Assembly (NCBI RefSeq): GCF_018390575.1
Contig: NZ_JAHBCJ010000006.1
Coordinates: 1-64,000, forward strand
Source of the DNA: Bhargavaea massiliensis
Lineage (GTDB): Bacteria; Bacillota; Bacilli; Bacillales_A; Planococcaceae
DNA: 64,000 bases
Reading direction: 5' to 3'
Below are positions 34,827 through 43,962 of the stretch, in pieces. The translations under genes and the position numbers were made by a program. The notes below the pieces were generated by a model. The model saw only the letters and a list, made by a program, of their open reading frames with translations, made no database searches and was not told where the DNA came from. The first letter of the stretch is position 1. Each line of letters begins with the position of its first letter.

Positions 34827-36563
34827 TCAGTCTTCCACCGGCAAGTTTTGATCAATGCCCCTCGTCAGGACATTAAACGCAGTCAAGATGATCCAGACCG
34901 CAAATACGAAGATGATGGCTCCGAACACGAACAGCAGCATATTCGAGTTGGTTCCCCACATCGACCATTCGAAGAACACCTGCTGGAACATGGCGATGAG
35001 CGTCATGAACAGGAGGAAGATCATCGGAATCAGTGCAACCATGTAATTTCTGCCCAGCTTTTTCAGCCAGACTGCAATCAGCATGAGGCTGATGCCTGCA
35101 AGCAGCTGGTTTGCCGTGCCGAACAGAGGCCAAAGCAGATATCCGCCGGACCCGAATCCGTTCGGTCCTTTCGGGATCAGGACGAGTGCGGCACTGGACA
35201 GGACGGCCACTGATGTCGCCACATGAGCTTTGGCCAGCACGGGCATCTTGTACTCCATGCCGATTTCGGCGATGATATAGCGCATGAGCCGGACGGAAGA
35301 ATCGAGTGTTGTCGCCGCAAAGCTGATAATGATAATGGAAACGATCGTCGTCGCCACACTGGCCGGGATGCCGAGCCCTCCCGCAAGGCCCGAAGCGCCT
35401 TCAACAAAGTTTCCGAGTCCGCCGGCATTGGCTGTGCCAAAACTGCTGTAGGCTTCCGTAAATGCCGCTGCACTCGGGAATAAAGTCACTACAGCCAAGA
35501 TGGAGATCAGCGCAAGGACACCTTCGCCGACCGCTCCGAGATAGCCGACAAATCGGGCATCGGTCTCCTTATCGAGCTGCTTGGATGATGTACCGGACGA
35601 CACGAGGCCGTGGAATCCGGAAATGGCCCCGCAAGCGATGGTAATGAACAGGAGCGGGAACCAGGAAACATCATTCGCGGCATGGACGGCCGGGGCGGTG
35701 ATTTTCGGATTCGTGAAAATGAGGCCGAGGTACAAAATGCCGAGACCGACTACGAGCTGATGGGAGTTAATAAAGTCACGCGGCTGGAGAAGTTTCCAGA
35801 CCGGAAGGGTCGAGGCGATATACACATAGATCATGAGGATCACGATCCAGATGAAGAAGGCAGACGACACCGCACCGAGACCGAACAGCCCTGCCCCTTC
35901 CTCGCCGCCCATCATGGAGACGAGGTCGACCTGCAGCCAGCTTACCTGGCTGGCGACAATTGCCGCAATATACATAATTGCAAGGGCTATAAGGGACGGG
36001 ACGAGCATTTTCTTTTGGCGTTTATAGACGGCGTATCCGATCCAGACTGCCAGCGGAATCTGGATAAATACCGGCAGCACACTTGCCGGGTATTTAATGA
36101 ACAGATTGGAGATGACCCAGGCAAATACCGCGTTGACCATCAGCACCAGAATGAGGATGATGAACAAAAACAGCATCTTGGCCCGTTGCCCAATCAGCCG
36201 GTCCGCAATCGTCCCGACGGACTGCCCCTTGTTTCGGACCGACAGCGCCAGTGTCCCGAAATCATGGACACCTGCCGCAAACACCGTGCCGAGAACGACC
36301 CACAGGAAAGCCGGCAGCCATCCCCAGTAAACGGCAATCGCCGGCCCGAGAATCGGGGCTGCTCCGGCAACGGATGTAAAGTGATGCCCCCACAGGACAA
36401 ATTTGTTTGTCGGGACAAAGTCGACGCCGTCTTTGTACTTGTGGGACGGAGTGACATAATTCGGATCAAGACGGAAAATGCGTTCCGCAACAAACTTTGA
36501 ATAATAGCGATAACCCAGCGCGAAGACAACCATCCCAATCAAGGCAACCAGAATTGCATTCAT
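34827..36563 (-). CDS. cstA: Carbon starvation protein CstA family peptide/pyruvate transporter
   Basis: 578 residues from the ATG at 36563 (MNAILVALIGMVVFALGYRYYS); the frame runs 31 codons upstream, but AAAGGGGG sits before this ATG. About 15 hydrophobic segments. Family motifs include HHFTSVAGAAPILGPAIAVYWGWLPAFLWVVLGTVFAAGVHDF and GFHGLVSSGTSSKQL. CstA proteins import peptides or, in several species, pyruvate, and are induced by carbon limitation. No cre site was found by eye. The gene is flanked by terminators and reads alone. Its B. subtilis relative is cstA (yitA-independent), 598 residues. Confidence 0.94.
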   Translation of the reverse strand: MNAILVALIGMVVFALGYRYYSKFVAERIFRLDPNYVTPSHKYKDGVDFVPTNKFVLWGHHFTSVAGAAPILGPAIAVYWGWLPAFLWVVLGTVFAAGVHDFGTLALSVRNKGQSVGTIADRLIGQRAKMLFLFIILILVLMVNAVFAWVISNLFIKYPASVLPVFIQIPLAVWIGYAVYKRQKKMLVPSLIALAIMYIAAIVASQVSWLQVDLVSMMGGEEGAGLFGLGAVSSAFFIWIVILMIYVYIASTLPVWKLLQPRDFINSHQLVVGLGILYLGLIFTNPKITAPAVHAANDVSWFPLLFITIACGAISGFHGLVSSGTSSKQLDKETDARFVGYLGAVGEGVLALISILAVVTLFPSAAAFTEAYSSFGTANAGGLGNFVEGASGLAGGLGIPASVATTIVSIIIISFAATTLDSSVRLMRYIIAEIGMEYKMPVLAKAHVATSVAVLSSAALVLIPKGPNGFGSGGYLLWPLFGTANQLLAGISLMLIAVWLKKLGRNYMVALIPMIFLLFMTLIAMFQQVFFEWSMWGTNSNMLLFVFGAIIFVFAVWIILTAFNVLTRGIDQNLPVED

Positions 36564-36673
36564 AACGATTGACCCCCTTTTTTGATATTTATATGGAACC
36601 CGCTGACGGCAACTTGCCGCAGAGGCGGAAACCCCGAGTTCTCTTTGCGCATTCATTATATGTATATGTGACT

Positions 36674-36701
36674 ATTATAATTGAAATTTCCGTTAATTCA
36701 A
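36674..36701 (-). promoter_or_regulatory. Candidate sigma A promoter of cstA
   Basis: The minus strand has TTGAAT (36696-36701), a 16-base spacer and TATAAT (36674-36679). It lies about 110 bp upstream of the start codon, leaving a 5' leader without a recognised riboswitch. Confidence 0.5.
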
Positions 36702-36734
36702 ATCTATCGAATTAATTTAGTTATTTTCCGGTAT

Positions 36735-36769
36735 AAAAAAATGACGGAGACAAAAGCCCCATCATTTCC
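36735..36769 (-). terminator. Terminator of the SRPBCC gene
   Basis: AATGATGGGG, loop, TCTCCGTCATT (with G-T pairs) followed by T5 on the minus strand, about 75 bp past the stop. Confidence 0.7.
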
Positions 36770-36841
36770 TTCGGTTGTTCTGATTTGCCGGATCCACCGG
36801 GGATGCCCCACGTCCATGACACGGCCCCCACGGCCCGCCTC

Positions 36842-37321
36842 CTATAACTCGCCAACTGCCAGGCTATACGCCTCATGCCATTTTTCCCAGTCAGCATGTC
36901 GATTTTCCGGTTGTCTTCCGTCCAACAGGGTACCGATCACATCCAGGCAGACATGCCAACCGGCCAAATCTTTTACTGTCTGTTCCGTCAGTTTCCTGAC
37001 TGTTTCCTTGAAAGCGAGGACAGTGCTGCCTTTGTCCGCGACCAGATCGAACCGGACCACATCACCGAACCAATCAAACTCTACGGTCTCTCCAGGCTCA
37101 AATCTGAAGATTTCAAGCTTTTCTCTTCCGTGCTCCCCCATGTCAAACAAATAATGTCCGCCTTCGCCCGCTTCACCCATCCGAAGCTCATCAAACCAGC
37201 CGGAAAGCCGGTCATTATCGGTCAGATAAGCCCACACCTCTGCTTTTTCATGAGGGTATCTGACTTCGCGGTAAGCCGTCAGCCCTTCTCCGTTTCTGTT
37301 CAATTCAGCAATATCAGCCAT
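36842..37321 (-). CDS. SRPBCC (AHSA1-like) domain protein
   Basis: 159 residues from ATG 37321 (MADIAELNRNGEG), preceded by AGGGGGAGAC. The START/Bet v1-type fold is indicated by YREVRYPHEKAEVWAYLTDNDRLSGWFDELRMG near the start, an internal beta strand block (EIFRFEPGETVEFDWFGDVVRFDLV, STVLAFKETV) and the long C-terminal helix (GWHVCLDVIGTLLDG). Such proteins bind hydrophobic ligands or assist Hsp90-like clients; here the function is unknown. It lies between cstA and exoA with its own terminator. Confidence 0.9.
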   Translation of the reverse strand: MADIAELNRNGEGLTAYREVRYPHEKAEVWAYLTDNDRLSGWFDELRMGEAGEGGHYLFDMGEHGREKLEIFRFEPGETVEFDWFGDVVRFDLVADKGSTVLAFKETVRKLTEQTVKDLAGWHVCLDVIGTLLDGRQPENRHADWEKWHEAYSLAVGEL

Positions 37322-37335
37322 TCGTCTCCCCCTCA

Positions 37336-37378
37336 GAAAAAAATTAATCCGCCCTGCCATCATTTCGGCAGGACGGTT
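37336..37378 (-). terminator. Terminator of exoA
   Basis: CCGTCCTGCCGAAA, loop, TTTCGGCAGG-like complement ending in GGATTAATTTTTTT on the minus strand. Confidence 0.75.
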
Positions 37379-37406
37379 CAGAATTCCTTCTCACAGGAAA
37401 AAAGGC

Positions 37407-38183
37407 TCAGACCCATACACGCCCCGGTGCGAGATTGGCTTCGAGGACGATGGGACAGTGATCGCTTCCCATGATGTCGCAATGGATATCCGCGTGTGTC
37501 AAAAGCGGCGCCAGCCGCTCCGAGACGAGAAAATAATCGATACGCCAGCCGATGTTGCGTTCGCGGACTTTATTCATATAAGACCACCACGAATAAACAC
37601 CCGTCCGGTCAGGATAGAAATGCCGGAATGTATCGATGAAGCCTGAATCAAGCAAGTCGGTCATCTTTCTGCGTTCCTCGAAGGTGAAGCCGGAATTGCC
37701 GACATTCGTCTTCGAATTTTTCAGGTCTATCTCCCGGTGGGCGACATTCAGGTCGCCGCACAGAATCACGGGCTTTTCCTCGTCCAGCTGTTTCACATGT
37801 TCCAGAAAACGGTCTTCCCACTCAAGACGGAACGGCAGACGCGCCAAATCCCGCTGCGAGTTGGGGGTGTAGACGGTGATCAGGTAAAAAGCCGGAAACT
37901 CGAGGGTGAGGATCCTGCCCTCGTCCTGGACATTTTCCTCGCCAAGTCCGTAACGGACCGACAGCGGCTTATACTTCGTGAACACCGCAGTGCCGGAGTA
38001 ACCCTTTTTAACCGCGTAGTTCCAGTACTGTTGGTAGCCATCCATATCGAGATGGATCTGGCCCTCCTGCAGCTTCGTCTCCTGCACACAGAAGATGTCC
38101 GCATCCACTTCATTGAAATAATCAAGAAACCCTTTTTTCACGCAGGCTCTAAGGCCATTTACATTCCACGAAACAAACTTCAT
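37407..38183 (-). CDS. exoA: Exodeoxyribonuclease III
   Basis: 258 residues from ATG 38183 (MKFVSWNVNGLRACVKKGF), after AAGGAG. It is the AP endonuclease/exonuclease III fold with catalytic residues in QETKLQEGQ (Glu), GDLNVAHREIDL (Asp, Asn), YSWWSYMNKVRERNIGWRIDYFLVS and the C-terminal GSDHCPIVL (Asp, His). It cuts DNA 5' to abasic sites and trims 3' ends in base-excision repair. It is slightly larger than B. subtilis ExoA (252). Confidence 0.97.
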   Translation of the reverse strand: MKFVSWNVNGLRACVKKGFLDYFNEVDADIFCVQETKLQEGQIHLDMDGYQQYWNYAVKKGYSGTAVFTKYKPLSVRYGLGEENVQDEGRILTLEFPAFYLITVYTPNSQRDLARLPFRLEWEDRFLEHVKQLDEEKPVILCGDLNVAHREIDLKNSKTNVGNSGFTFEERRKMTDLLDSGFIDTFRHFYPDRTGVYSWWSYMNKVRERNIGWRIDYFLVSERLAPLLTHADIHCDIMGSDHCPIVLEANLAPGRVWV

Positions 38184-38202
38184 CTTGTTGCTCCTTCCAT
38201 GC

Positions 38203-38231
38203 AAAAACCCGCCTTCCTTGGAAGGCGGGTA
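38203..38231 (-). terminator. Terminator of the YebC-family gene
   Basis: ACCCGCCTTCC, loop AA, GGAAGGCGGGT then T4 on the minus strand. It overlaps the region just upstream of exoA. Confidence 0.85.
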
Positions 38232-38245
38232 TGGCGGTTATTCCA

Positions 38246-38968
38246 TCATTCGTCGCCGAGGTCGACATTGTGGTAGACCTGCTGAACGTCTTCCAGATCA
38301 TCAAGTGCGTCGATCATTTTTTCGAACTGGGCCAGGTCCTCTTCACTAAGAGAAACTTCCGTTTGCGGAAGCATGCTGAGCTCGGCCACCTGGAATTCGT
38401 TGATGCCATTTTCCTTGAAGGCCTCTTGCACTGCGTGGAAATCCTCAGGTTCGGCGTATACGATCACGCTGCCCTCATCCTCGAACACGTCGCGGACTTC
38501 GATGTCTTCTTCCATCATCATCTCGAGGGTCTCTTCCTCTCCCTTGCCTTCAATGACAAAAACAGCCGTTGAGTCGAACATGTAGGAAACCGAACCTGCG
38601 ACCCCCATATTGCCGCCATTCTTGCCGAATGCCGCCCGTACTTCCGAGACCGTCCGGTTGACGTTGTTCGATAGCGCATCCACAATCACCATCGAGCCGC
38701 CGGGACCGAAGCCTTCATAACGGAATTCGTCGTAGTTTTCATCAGAGCCGCCTTTTGCCTTTTCGATGGCCCGGTCAACGATATGCTTCGGAACGTTATA
38801 CGTCTTCGCGCGCTCCAGCACGATTTTTAGTGCCTGGTTGGATTCGGGATCCGGTTCGCCGCGCCGCGCAGCGACGTAGATCTCACGCCCGAACTTTGCG
38901 TTCACACGGCTGGTGCTTTGGTCTTTTGCAGCTTTCTTTTCTTTGATGTTGTTCCATTTACGGCCCAT
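38246..38968 (-). CDS. YebC/PmpR-family (TACO1) protein
   Basis: 240 residues from ATG 38968 ([16 protein letters not shown]), the length of B. subtilis YrbC and YeeI. Family motifs: [54 protein letters not shown] and [11 protein letters not shown]. Formerly called transcriptional regulators; newer work ties YebC-type proteins to ribosome rescue at hard-to-translate sequences. The N-terminal MGRKWNNI favours the YeeI/YebC2 branch, which B. subtilis uses at proline stretches. It is a single gene. Confidence 0.94.
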   Translation of the reverse strand: MGRKWNNIKEKKAAKDQSTSRVNAKFGREIYVAARRGEPDPESNQALKIVLERAKTYNVPKHIVDRAIEKAKGGSDENYDEFRYEGFGPGGSMVIVDALSNNVNRTVSEVRAAFGKNGGNMGVAGSVSYMFDSTAVFVIEGKGEEETLEMMMEEDIEVRDVFEDEGSVIVYAEPEDFHAVQEAFKENGINEFQVAELSMLPQTEVSLSEEDLAQFEKMIDALDDLEDVQQVYHNVDLGDE

Positions 38969-39123
38969 GAAATCCACTCTCTTTCGGATTTAAGCTTCTC
39001 TGCAATAATATAGTATACCATTTTCTCCTAACAATATGAATACCGGAGCGTCACTCCCCTACCGGAAAGTGCCGTTATGATATGATTGGATGAAAAGACT
39101 TGGCAAAGAAAGGCCGGGATGAC

Positions 39124-40164
39124 ATGTCTTCAATCAAATTGACTACACTGACCAAAAAAGGCGGATGCGGATGCAAAATCGGACCTGCAGACCTCGCGGG
39201 TGTGCTACGGGAACTTCCCGCAGCCGTACCGGATCCGAATCTGCTTGTCGGTCTCGACACAAGCGATGACGCGGGTGTCTATAAGCTGACAGATGACCTC
39301 GCTCTCGTCCAGACGACCGACTTTTTCACGCCGATTGTCGATGATCCCTATGACTTCGGACAGATTGCCGCAACCAATGCCATCAGTGACATTTATGCCA
39401 TGGGCGGAACACCTGTCACGGCTCTGAACATTGTCGCGTTCCCAATCGGCAACCTCGACAAGAAAATCCTTGCCGATATCCTGCGGGGAGCGGCGGATAA
39501 AATGAAGGAAGCCGGCGTCACGCTTGTCGGCGGCCATTCAATCGATGATCAGGAACCGAAGTATGGGCTTGCCGTCACAGGCACGATCCACCCGTCCAAA
39601 GTGCGTACTAATGCTGGCGCGAAACCCGGGGACAAACTGATTTTGACAAAGCCGATCGGTGTCGGAATCTATACGACTGCCCTGAAACGTGACCTCCTCT
39701 CGGAAGAAGACGTCCGGGAAGTGACGGACGTGATGACAACGCTCAACAAAACCGCGGCAGAAACGATGAACGATTACGACGTCCATGCCACCACCGATGT
39801 GACCGGTTTCGGGCTCCTTGGACATGCGACAGAAATGGCACAAGGAAGCGGGAACGGACTGATCATCCGCTCGCAGGATGTCCCAGTCCTCCCCCGCACG
39901 CGAGAACTCGCCGCACAGGGCGCCGTTCCGGGAGGGACAAAGAACAACCACGCCCATGTGGCGGACGGTATCACTTACCCGGATACAATGGATGAAACTT
40001 CGCAATGGATTTTGTGTGACGCGGTCACTTCTGGCGGTTTGCTCGCCTCCGTGGACGGCAGCCAGGCAGACGAACTGCTGGCTGCGCTCCGGAAAAATGG
40101 AGTGGACGCCCATATCATCGGTGAAGTAACTGAAGAACACGCAGGAAAAATCCGGGTTTTGTAA
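39124..40164 (+). CDS. selD: Selenide, water dikinase (selenophosphate synthetase)
   Basis: 346 residues from ATG 39124 (MSSIKLTTLTKKGGCGCKIGP), 10 bases after AGAAAGG; a TTG 24 bp earlier is poorly placed. The active-site loop GGCGCK has Cys where some SelD proteins have selenocysteine, so no Sec machinery is needed to make it. Typical PurM-like motifs: DDAGVYKL, NAISDIYAMGGTPVTALNIV, GGHSIDDQEPKYGL, TDVTGFGLLGH. It makes selenophosphate from selenide and ATP. mnmH follows after 24 bp, giving a clear end use, tRNA 2-selenouridine. No selA or selB is in the window. Confidence 0.97.
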   Translation: MSSIKLTTLTKKGGCGCKIGPADLAGVLRELPAAVPDPNLLVGLDTSDDAGVYKLTDDLALVQTTDFFTPIVDDPYDFGQIAATNAISDIYAMGGTPVTALNIVAFPIGNLDKKILADILRGAADKMKEAGVTLVGGHSIDDQEPKYGLAVTGTIHPSKVRTNAGAKPGDKLILTKPIGVGIYTTALKRDLLSEEDVREVTDVMTTLNKTAAETMNDYDVHATTDVTGFGLLGHATEMAQGSGNGLIIRSQDVPVLPRTRELAAQGAVPGGTKNNHAHVADGITYPDTMDETSQWILCDAVTSGGLLASVDGSQADELLAALRKNGVDAHIIGEVTEEHAGKIRVL

Positions 40165-40188
40165 GCCACCAAAGGAAAGAGATGAATC

Positions 40189-41271
40189 ATGAAGCGAGAA
40201 CTTACACTCGACGAATTATTTAAACTGCGGCAGAACGGCAATCACGCCCTCGTGGACGTGCGCTCTCCGAAGGAATACGCCGAGGGCACGATGCCCGGCG
40301 CCATCAACATCCCGATTTTCGACAATGAAGAGCGGGCGGAAGTCGGCACGATTTACAAGCAAGAGGGCCAGCAAGCCGCTATGAAGCGTGGACTGGAGAT
40401 TTTCTCCGCCAAACTGCCGGAATTCGTTGATGAATTCCGCGGCCTTGGCCGGCCGTTTACCGTTTTCTGCTGGCGCGGCGGAATGCGGAGCAAAACCGCC
40501 GCGACGATGACAGACCTGATGGGCCTGCGTGCCAGCAGGCTCATCGGCGGCATCCGTACTTATCGCCAGTGGGTAGTTTCCGAGCTTGAGCAGGCGAAAT
40601 TCTGCCCGCCTCTCATTGTATTAAACGGATACACGGGCGGAGGCAAAACAGCAATCCTCCACCGTCTGGAAAAAGACGGCTTCCCCGTCATGGACCTGGA
40701 GGGAATGGCCGGACATCGCGGTTCCATTTTCGGGGCAATCGGCATGGAGCCGAGCAACCAAAAGAAATTTGAAGCCCTCCTGGTCGGTGCCATGAAGAAA
40801 TATGAAGACGCGCCCTATGTCATCATCGAGGGGGAAAGCAGGAGAATCGGGAAAGTTGTTCTTCCCGAGTTTTTCGACCGCAAAAAGCATGAGGGACTGC
40901 ATCTGTTCCTCCGCCTGCCGATTGAAGAACGCGTGCAGAATATCCTGAACGATTATGATACCGAAGCCTATCCCGAAAAATTCATTGAAGCCTTCTCCAA
41001 AATCGAGCGCAGAATCCATACGCCCATTGCCAAGGAGATCCGGAATCACCTTGACGAAAACCGTTTCCGGGAAGCATTCCTTCTTCTTCTGGAGTATTAT
41101 TATGACCCGCGCTACGAACATTCCGCAGGCCTGGATGAAAACGATGAGCGTCAGATTTTCATCGATGCGGACAATATGGATGACGCCTACCGGAAAGTCC
41201 GGCAGCAGATCCAACGTATTGGCAGACAGGTCTCGGCAGGAGAAGCCGCCGCGGAGCAGGACACGAATTAA
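40189..41271 (+). CDS. mnmH: tRNA 2-selenouridine synthase
   Basis: 360 residues. The N-terminal rhodanese domain (about 1-125) has the catalytic Cys in VFCWRGGMRSKTAA. The C-terminal half has a P-loop NGYTGGGKTAIL (about 145-156) and the conserved DLEGMAGHRGSIFGAIG. MnmH first geranylates 2-thiouridine at wobble position 34 and then replaces sulfur with selenium from selenophosphate in tRNA-Lys, -Glu and -Gln. ATG 40189 follows AAAGGAAAGAG. It is an operon with selD. Length is close to E. coli MnmH (364). Confidence 0.97.
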   Translation: MKRELTLDELFKLRQNGNHALVDVRSPKEYAEGTMPGAINIPIFDNEERAEVGTIYKQEGQQAAMKRGLEIFSAKLPEFVDEFRGLGRPFTVFCWRGGMRSKTAATMTDLMGLRASRLIGGIRTYRQWVVSELEQAKFCPPLIVLNGYTGGGKTAILHRLEKDGFPVMDLEGMAGHRGSIFGAIGMEPSNQKKFEALLVGAMKKYEDAPYVIIEGESRRIGKVVLPEFFDRKKHEGLHLFLRLPIEERVQNILNDYDTEAYPEKFIEAFSKIERRIHTPIAKEIRNHLDENRFREAFLLLLEYYYDPRYEHSAGLDENDERQIFIDADNMDDAYRKVRQQIQRIGRQVSAGEAAAEQDTN

Positions 41272-41280
41272 GAAACTGAT

Positions 41281-41319
41281 AAAAAGCAGACGGGAAAACC
41301 ATCTTCCCGCCTGCTTTTT
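41281..41319 (+). terminator. Terminator of selD-mnmH
   Basis: AAAAAGCAG-CGGGAA, loop, TTCCCG-CTGCTTTTT, a strong stem with T5. Confidence 0.9.
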
Positions 41320-41560
41320 CTTGTCCGGCCTCCGGAAGTTGCCGGGATCTTTACCGGTTTCGTCATACGCCTCTCAAATTTCATCTTTCAGCTCCGTGAT
41401 TTCGTCATTCAGGCACTCGGCTTTTATAAATGCAAACTGACGGTTCGAATGATGAAGTTAAACTTGCCGCGTATTCCCCTCTAATAGTTATCGGTTTAAT
41501 CCGGAGCAGAACTGCTATACATTATTATTATTCTAATTTAGGTTTCAGGAGCGATGCCTT

Positions 41561-42292
41561 GTGAGAACATATGAACCGGCCATCCACTTTAAAGATGTCC
41601 GATATTCAATTGATGGAAATCCGATTATCGGTCCCATTACCGGATCCTTTCCCGCAGGACAAATTACAACGCTGGTCGGCCCCTCAGGAGCGGGAAAAAC
41701 AACTGTCCTCAAATTATGCAATGGCCTCCTCACCCCGGACTCAGGAGGAGAGATCCTTGTGGAAGACCGGCCCATCGGATCCATGGAACCGACAGCGCTC
41801 CGGAGAAAAGTCGGAATGGCGCTCCAGGATGCCCCTATGGTCAACGGGTCCGTCTATGACAATCTGTCCCTGCCGCTCCGGCTTCAGAAAAAGGAGCTTC
41901 CCGAAACAGATGCCGTTTCCTGGCTTGAGGACGTTGGCCTGCCGGCAGATTATCTCCACAAAAAAGCAACCGAGCTGTCAGGCGGGCAGCGGCAAAAAGT
42001 ATCAATTGCCCGGACACTGGTCAATCACTCCGATATTTTGCTGATGGATGAAATCACCTCTGCACTCGACCGTGGATCACGACGCGAGATCGAGTCACTC
42101 ATCACACGTATCAACGAGAAATACGGAACGACGATCATCTGGATCACTCATAATCTTGAGCAGGCCACTTCCATCGGTGATTACACCTGGGTGCTGATCG
42201 CCGGGGAATTGGTCGAGACCGGAGAAAGCGGGATCCTTGAAGACCCCGTCGATGAACGGGTACGACAATTCGTAAGGGGGGAACTGAAATGA
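41561..42292 (+). CDS. ABC transporter ATP-binding subunit, FetA-like
   Basis: 243 residues from the GTG at 41561 (CAGGAGCG seven bases upstream). Walker A GPSGAGKTTVL, Q-loop ALQDAPMVNGSV, signature LSGGQRQKVSIART, Walker B ILLMDEITSALD, H-loop WITHN. It overlaps the permease gene by ATGA. With the TIGR00245-type permease it matches E. coli FetAB, which exports iron and protects against peroxide. Older annotation calls such ATPases phosphate ABC. Whether it exports iron or another metal here is not testable from sequence. Confidence 0.9.
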   Translation: MRTYEPAIHFKDVRYSIDGNPIIGPITGSFPAGQITTLVGPSGAGKTTVLKLCNGLLTPDSGGEILVEDRPIGSMEPTALRRKVGMALQDAPMVNGSVYDNLSLPLRLQKKELPETDAVSWLEDVGLPADYLHKKATELSGGQRQKVSIARTLVNHSDILLMDEITSALDRGSRREIESLITRINEKYGTTIIWITHNLEQATSIGDYTWVLIAGELVETGESGILEDPVDERVRQFVRGELK

Positions 42293-43047
42293 GCCCGGTT
42301 GCCCTGTCGCTGACGCTTATTTTCGTCCTGATCCCCTTGCTGCTTTCCCGGACTCTGAATCTCGGGCTGGAAAAAGATACACTCACCGCAACAGTCCGGT
42401 CAATCATACAGCTGTTCGCGGTCGGCTATATCTTGAAGTTCGTCTTTGACTCTGACAGCTATATCTACATGCTGCTGATGATCGCTCTTATGATTTTTGC
42501 CGCGGTCCACAATGCATCGAAAAAGGGCAAAGCCATTCCGGGGATTTTGTGGAAGATTACCGTGACGATCATTGCGGTTGAAGGGCTAACACAAGGGATT
42601 CTGCTAGGTTTCGGAATCGTGCCGGCAACCGCACAGTATATCATTCCGATCAGCGGCATGGTCGTGGGGAATTCAATGGTCCTCTCCATCCTATTCCTGA
42701 ACCGTTTCACCTCTGAGATGGAGACGCACCGGAACCGGACGGAACTGATTCTCTCCCTGGGCGGCACACCGAAGCAGGCCGTTCATACGCAGCTGACGGA
42801 TGCCATCAAGGCGAGTACGATACCCACGATCGAAAGCCAGAAAACGATGGGGCTCGTCCAGTTGCCCGGTATGATGAGCGGCCAGATCATTGCCGGTGCC
42901 GATCCGGTACAGGCAGTCCAGTTTCAGCTTTTGATTCTGTTTCTTCTTCTGACAACCGCTGTTGTTTCAAGCATTCTTCTCGGCTTCCTTTCCTACCCGT
43001 CCCTGTTTAATGAACGGATGCAGATGATCAGGCAGATAAACAATTGA
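42289..43047 (+). CDS. ABC transporter permease, FetB-like (UPF0014)
   Basis: 252 residues with about seven hydrophobic segments. Conserved UPF0014 sequences: TVRSIIQLFAVGYILKFVF near the N-terminus, ISGMVVGNSMVLSILFLNRF in the middle, and TIPTIESQKTMGLVQLPGMMSGQIIAGADPVQAVQFQLLI toward the C-terminus, which is the EAA-like coupling region. The start overlaps the ATPase gene stop. It works as the membrane half of the FetAB-type exporter. There is no substrate-binding protein gene, as expected for an exporter. Confidence 0.92.
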   Translation: MSPVALSLTLIFVLIPLLLSRTLNLGLEKDTLTATVRSIIQLFAVGYILKFVFDSDSYIYMLLMIALMIFAAVHNASKKGKAIPGILWKITVTIIAVEGLTQGILLGFGIVPATAQYIIPISGMVVGNSMVLSILFLNRFTSEMETHRNRTELILSLGGTPKQAVHTQLTDAIKASTIPTIESQKTMGLVQLPGMMSGQIIAGADPVQAVQFQLLILFLLLTTAVVSSILLGFLSYPSLFNERMQMIRQINN

Positions 43048-43208
43048 TCTCTTGCCCACACCCGTTCAAGAAGTCTCACGTACTTAAAGGAAGCATTTTC
43101 TTGCTGCCGGGCGGAAACTTTTCCCTATAGGATCATGCTCCGGTGTGAAGTGCCAACGCTTAGGGAAGATACTATAGCAGTCCTGCCAGAGACAGAGGAG
43201 GAGATTGT

Positions 43209-43625
43209 GTGTACAAGCGAATACTTCTGGCGGTTGACGGCTCAGACCATTCAATCCGGGCCGCCGAACATGCCGCCATACTTGCGAAGGCGATGAATGG
43301 CGCCGTAGAAATTGCCTATGTGGCCGACTTCTCAAAATCGAAAGAGGCCGTTTTGCATGCAAGAGGCCGTTCTGAACTGGAGATTCAAAGAAGACAGCGT
43401 CTCCTCCCAGCTGAAGAGACACTGAAAACGAGCCAAGTCCCGTACGAAGTAAATATCCTTCACGGGGAACCGGGCCCGGCGATCGTTTCCCATGCAAACG
43501 CCCATTCTTTCGATCTGCTCGTCATTGGGAGCCGTGGGCTGAACCCGCTTCAGGAAATGGTCCTCGGAAGTGTCAGCCATAAAGTCATGAAACGTTCAGA
43601 CTGCCCGGTGATGATCATAAAATGA
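43209..43625 (+). CDS. Universal stress protein A family
   Basis: 138 residues from GTG 43209, preceded by GAGGAGGAG. The UspA fold is shown by YKRILLAVDGSDHS at the start and the ATP-loop GSRGLNPLQEMVLGSVSHKVMKRSDCPVMII (G-2x-G-9x-G-S/T) at the end, so it belongs to the ATP-binding subtype. Usps help survive starvation and oxidative stress. There is no conserved operon partner. A strong terminator follows. Confidence 0.93.
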   Translation: MYKRILLAVDGSDHSIRAAEHAAILAKAMNGAVEIAYVADFSKSKEAVLHARGRSELEIQRRQRLLPAEETLKTSQVPYEVNILHGEPGPAIVSHANAHSFDLLVIGSRGLNPLQEMVLGSVSHKVMKRSDCPVMIIK

Positions 43626-43644
43626 ACCATTCTCTCCGAAAATG

Positions 43645-43686
43645 AAAACGGGAGCTGCAGAACGAATCTGCAGCTCCCGTTTTTTT
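43645..43686. terminator. Bidirectional terminator after the UspA gene
   Basis: AAAACGGGAGCTGCAG, loop, CTGCAGCTCCCGTTTT followed by more T. It also follows the convergent 33-residue gene. Confidence 0.9.
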
Positions 43687-43697
43687 GCCGTATCTGA

Positions 43698-43799
43698 TCA
43701 GCGCCAGTTTTTCATGATCCCAAGACCGATGATGCCGATAAATGCAACAATCGATACGATGATCAGAATCGGAAGTAAAGTATCTCCCATGTAATTCAA
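43698..43799 (-). CDS. 33-residue single-pass membrane peptide
   Basis: Start TTG at 43799 is seven bases after AAGGAGG; an ATG three codons later is the alternative start (30 residues). The product is one hydrophobic helix (LLPILIIVSIVAFIGIIGLGIM) bordered by MNYMGDT and a basic C-terminus KNWR, so the tail is likely cytosolic. A good ribosome site, positive-inside layout and a terminator just downstream argue that it is real. I know no function. It is convergent with the uspA-type gene. Confidence 0.6.
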   Translation of the reverse strand: MNYMGDTLLPILIIVSIVAFIGIIGLGIMKNWR

Positions 43800-43962
43800 G
43801 GCAGTTCCTCCTTAACACCAATTCAATAACTTCATCCGGGCGTAACCCCTCATTTTACATTGTACCCCATACCCGGATTTTGTGACAGATACTCATTGCT
43901 AAATTTGTGTATGGAGTGTCTGCGGAGCCTGACTTTTTCACGATTCCGCCATTTCTTCTTCG

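Noticed and set aside
39124-39190. Selenocysteine codon in selD
   Set aside because: The active-site codon in GGCGCK is a Cys codon and there is no in-frame TGA.
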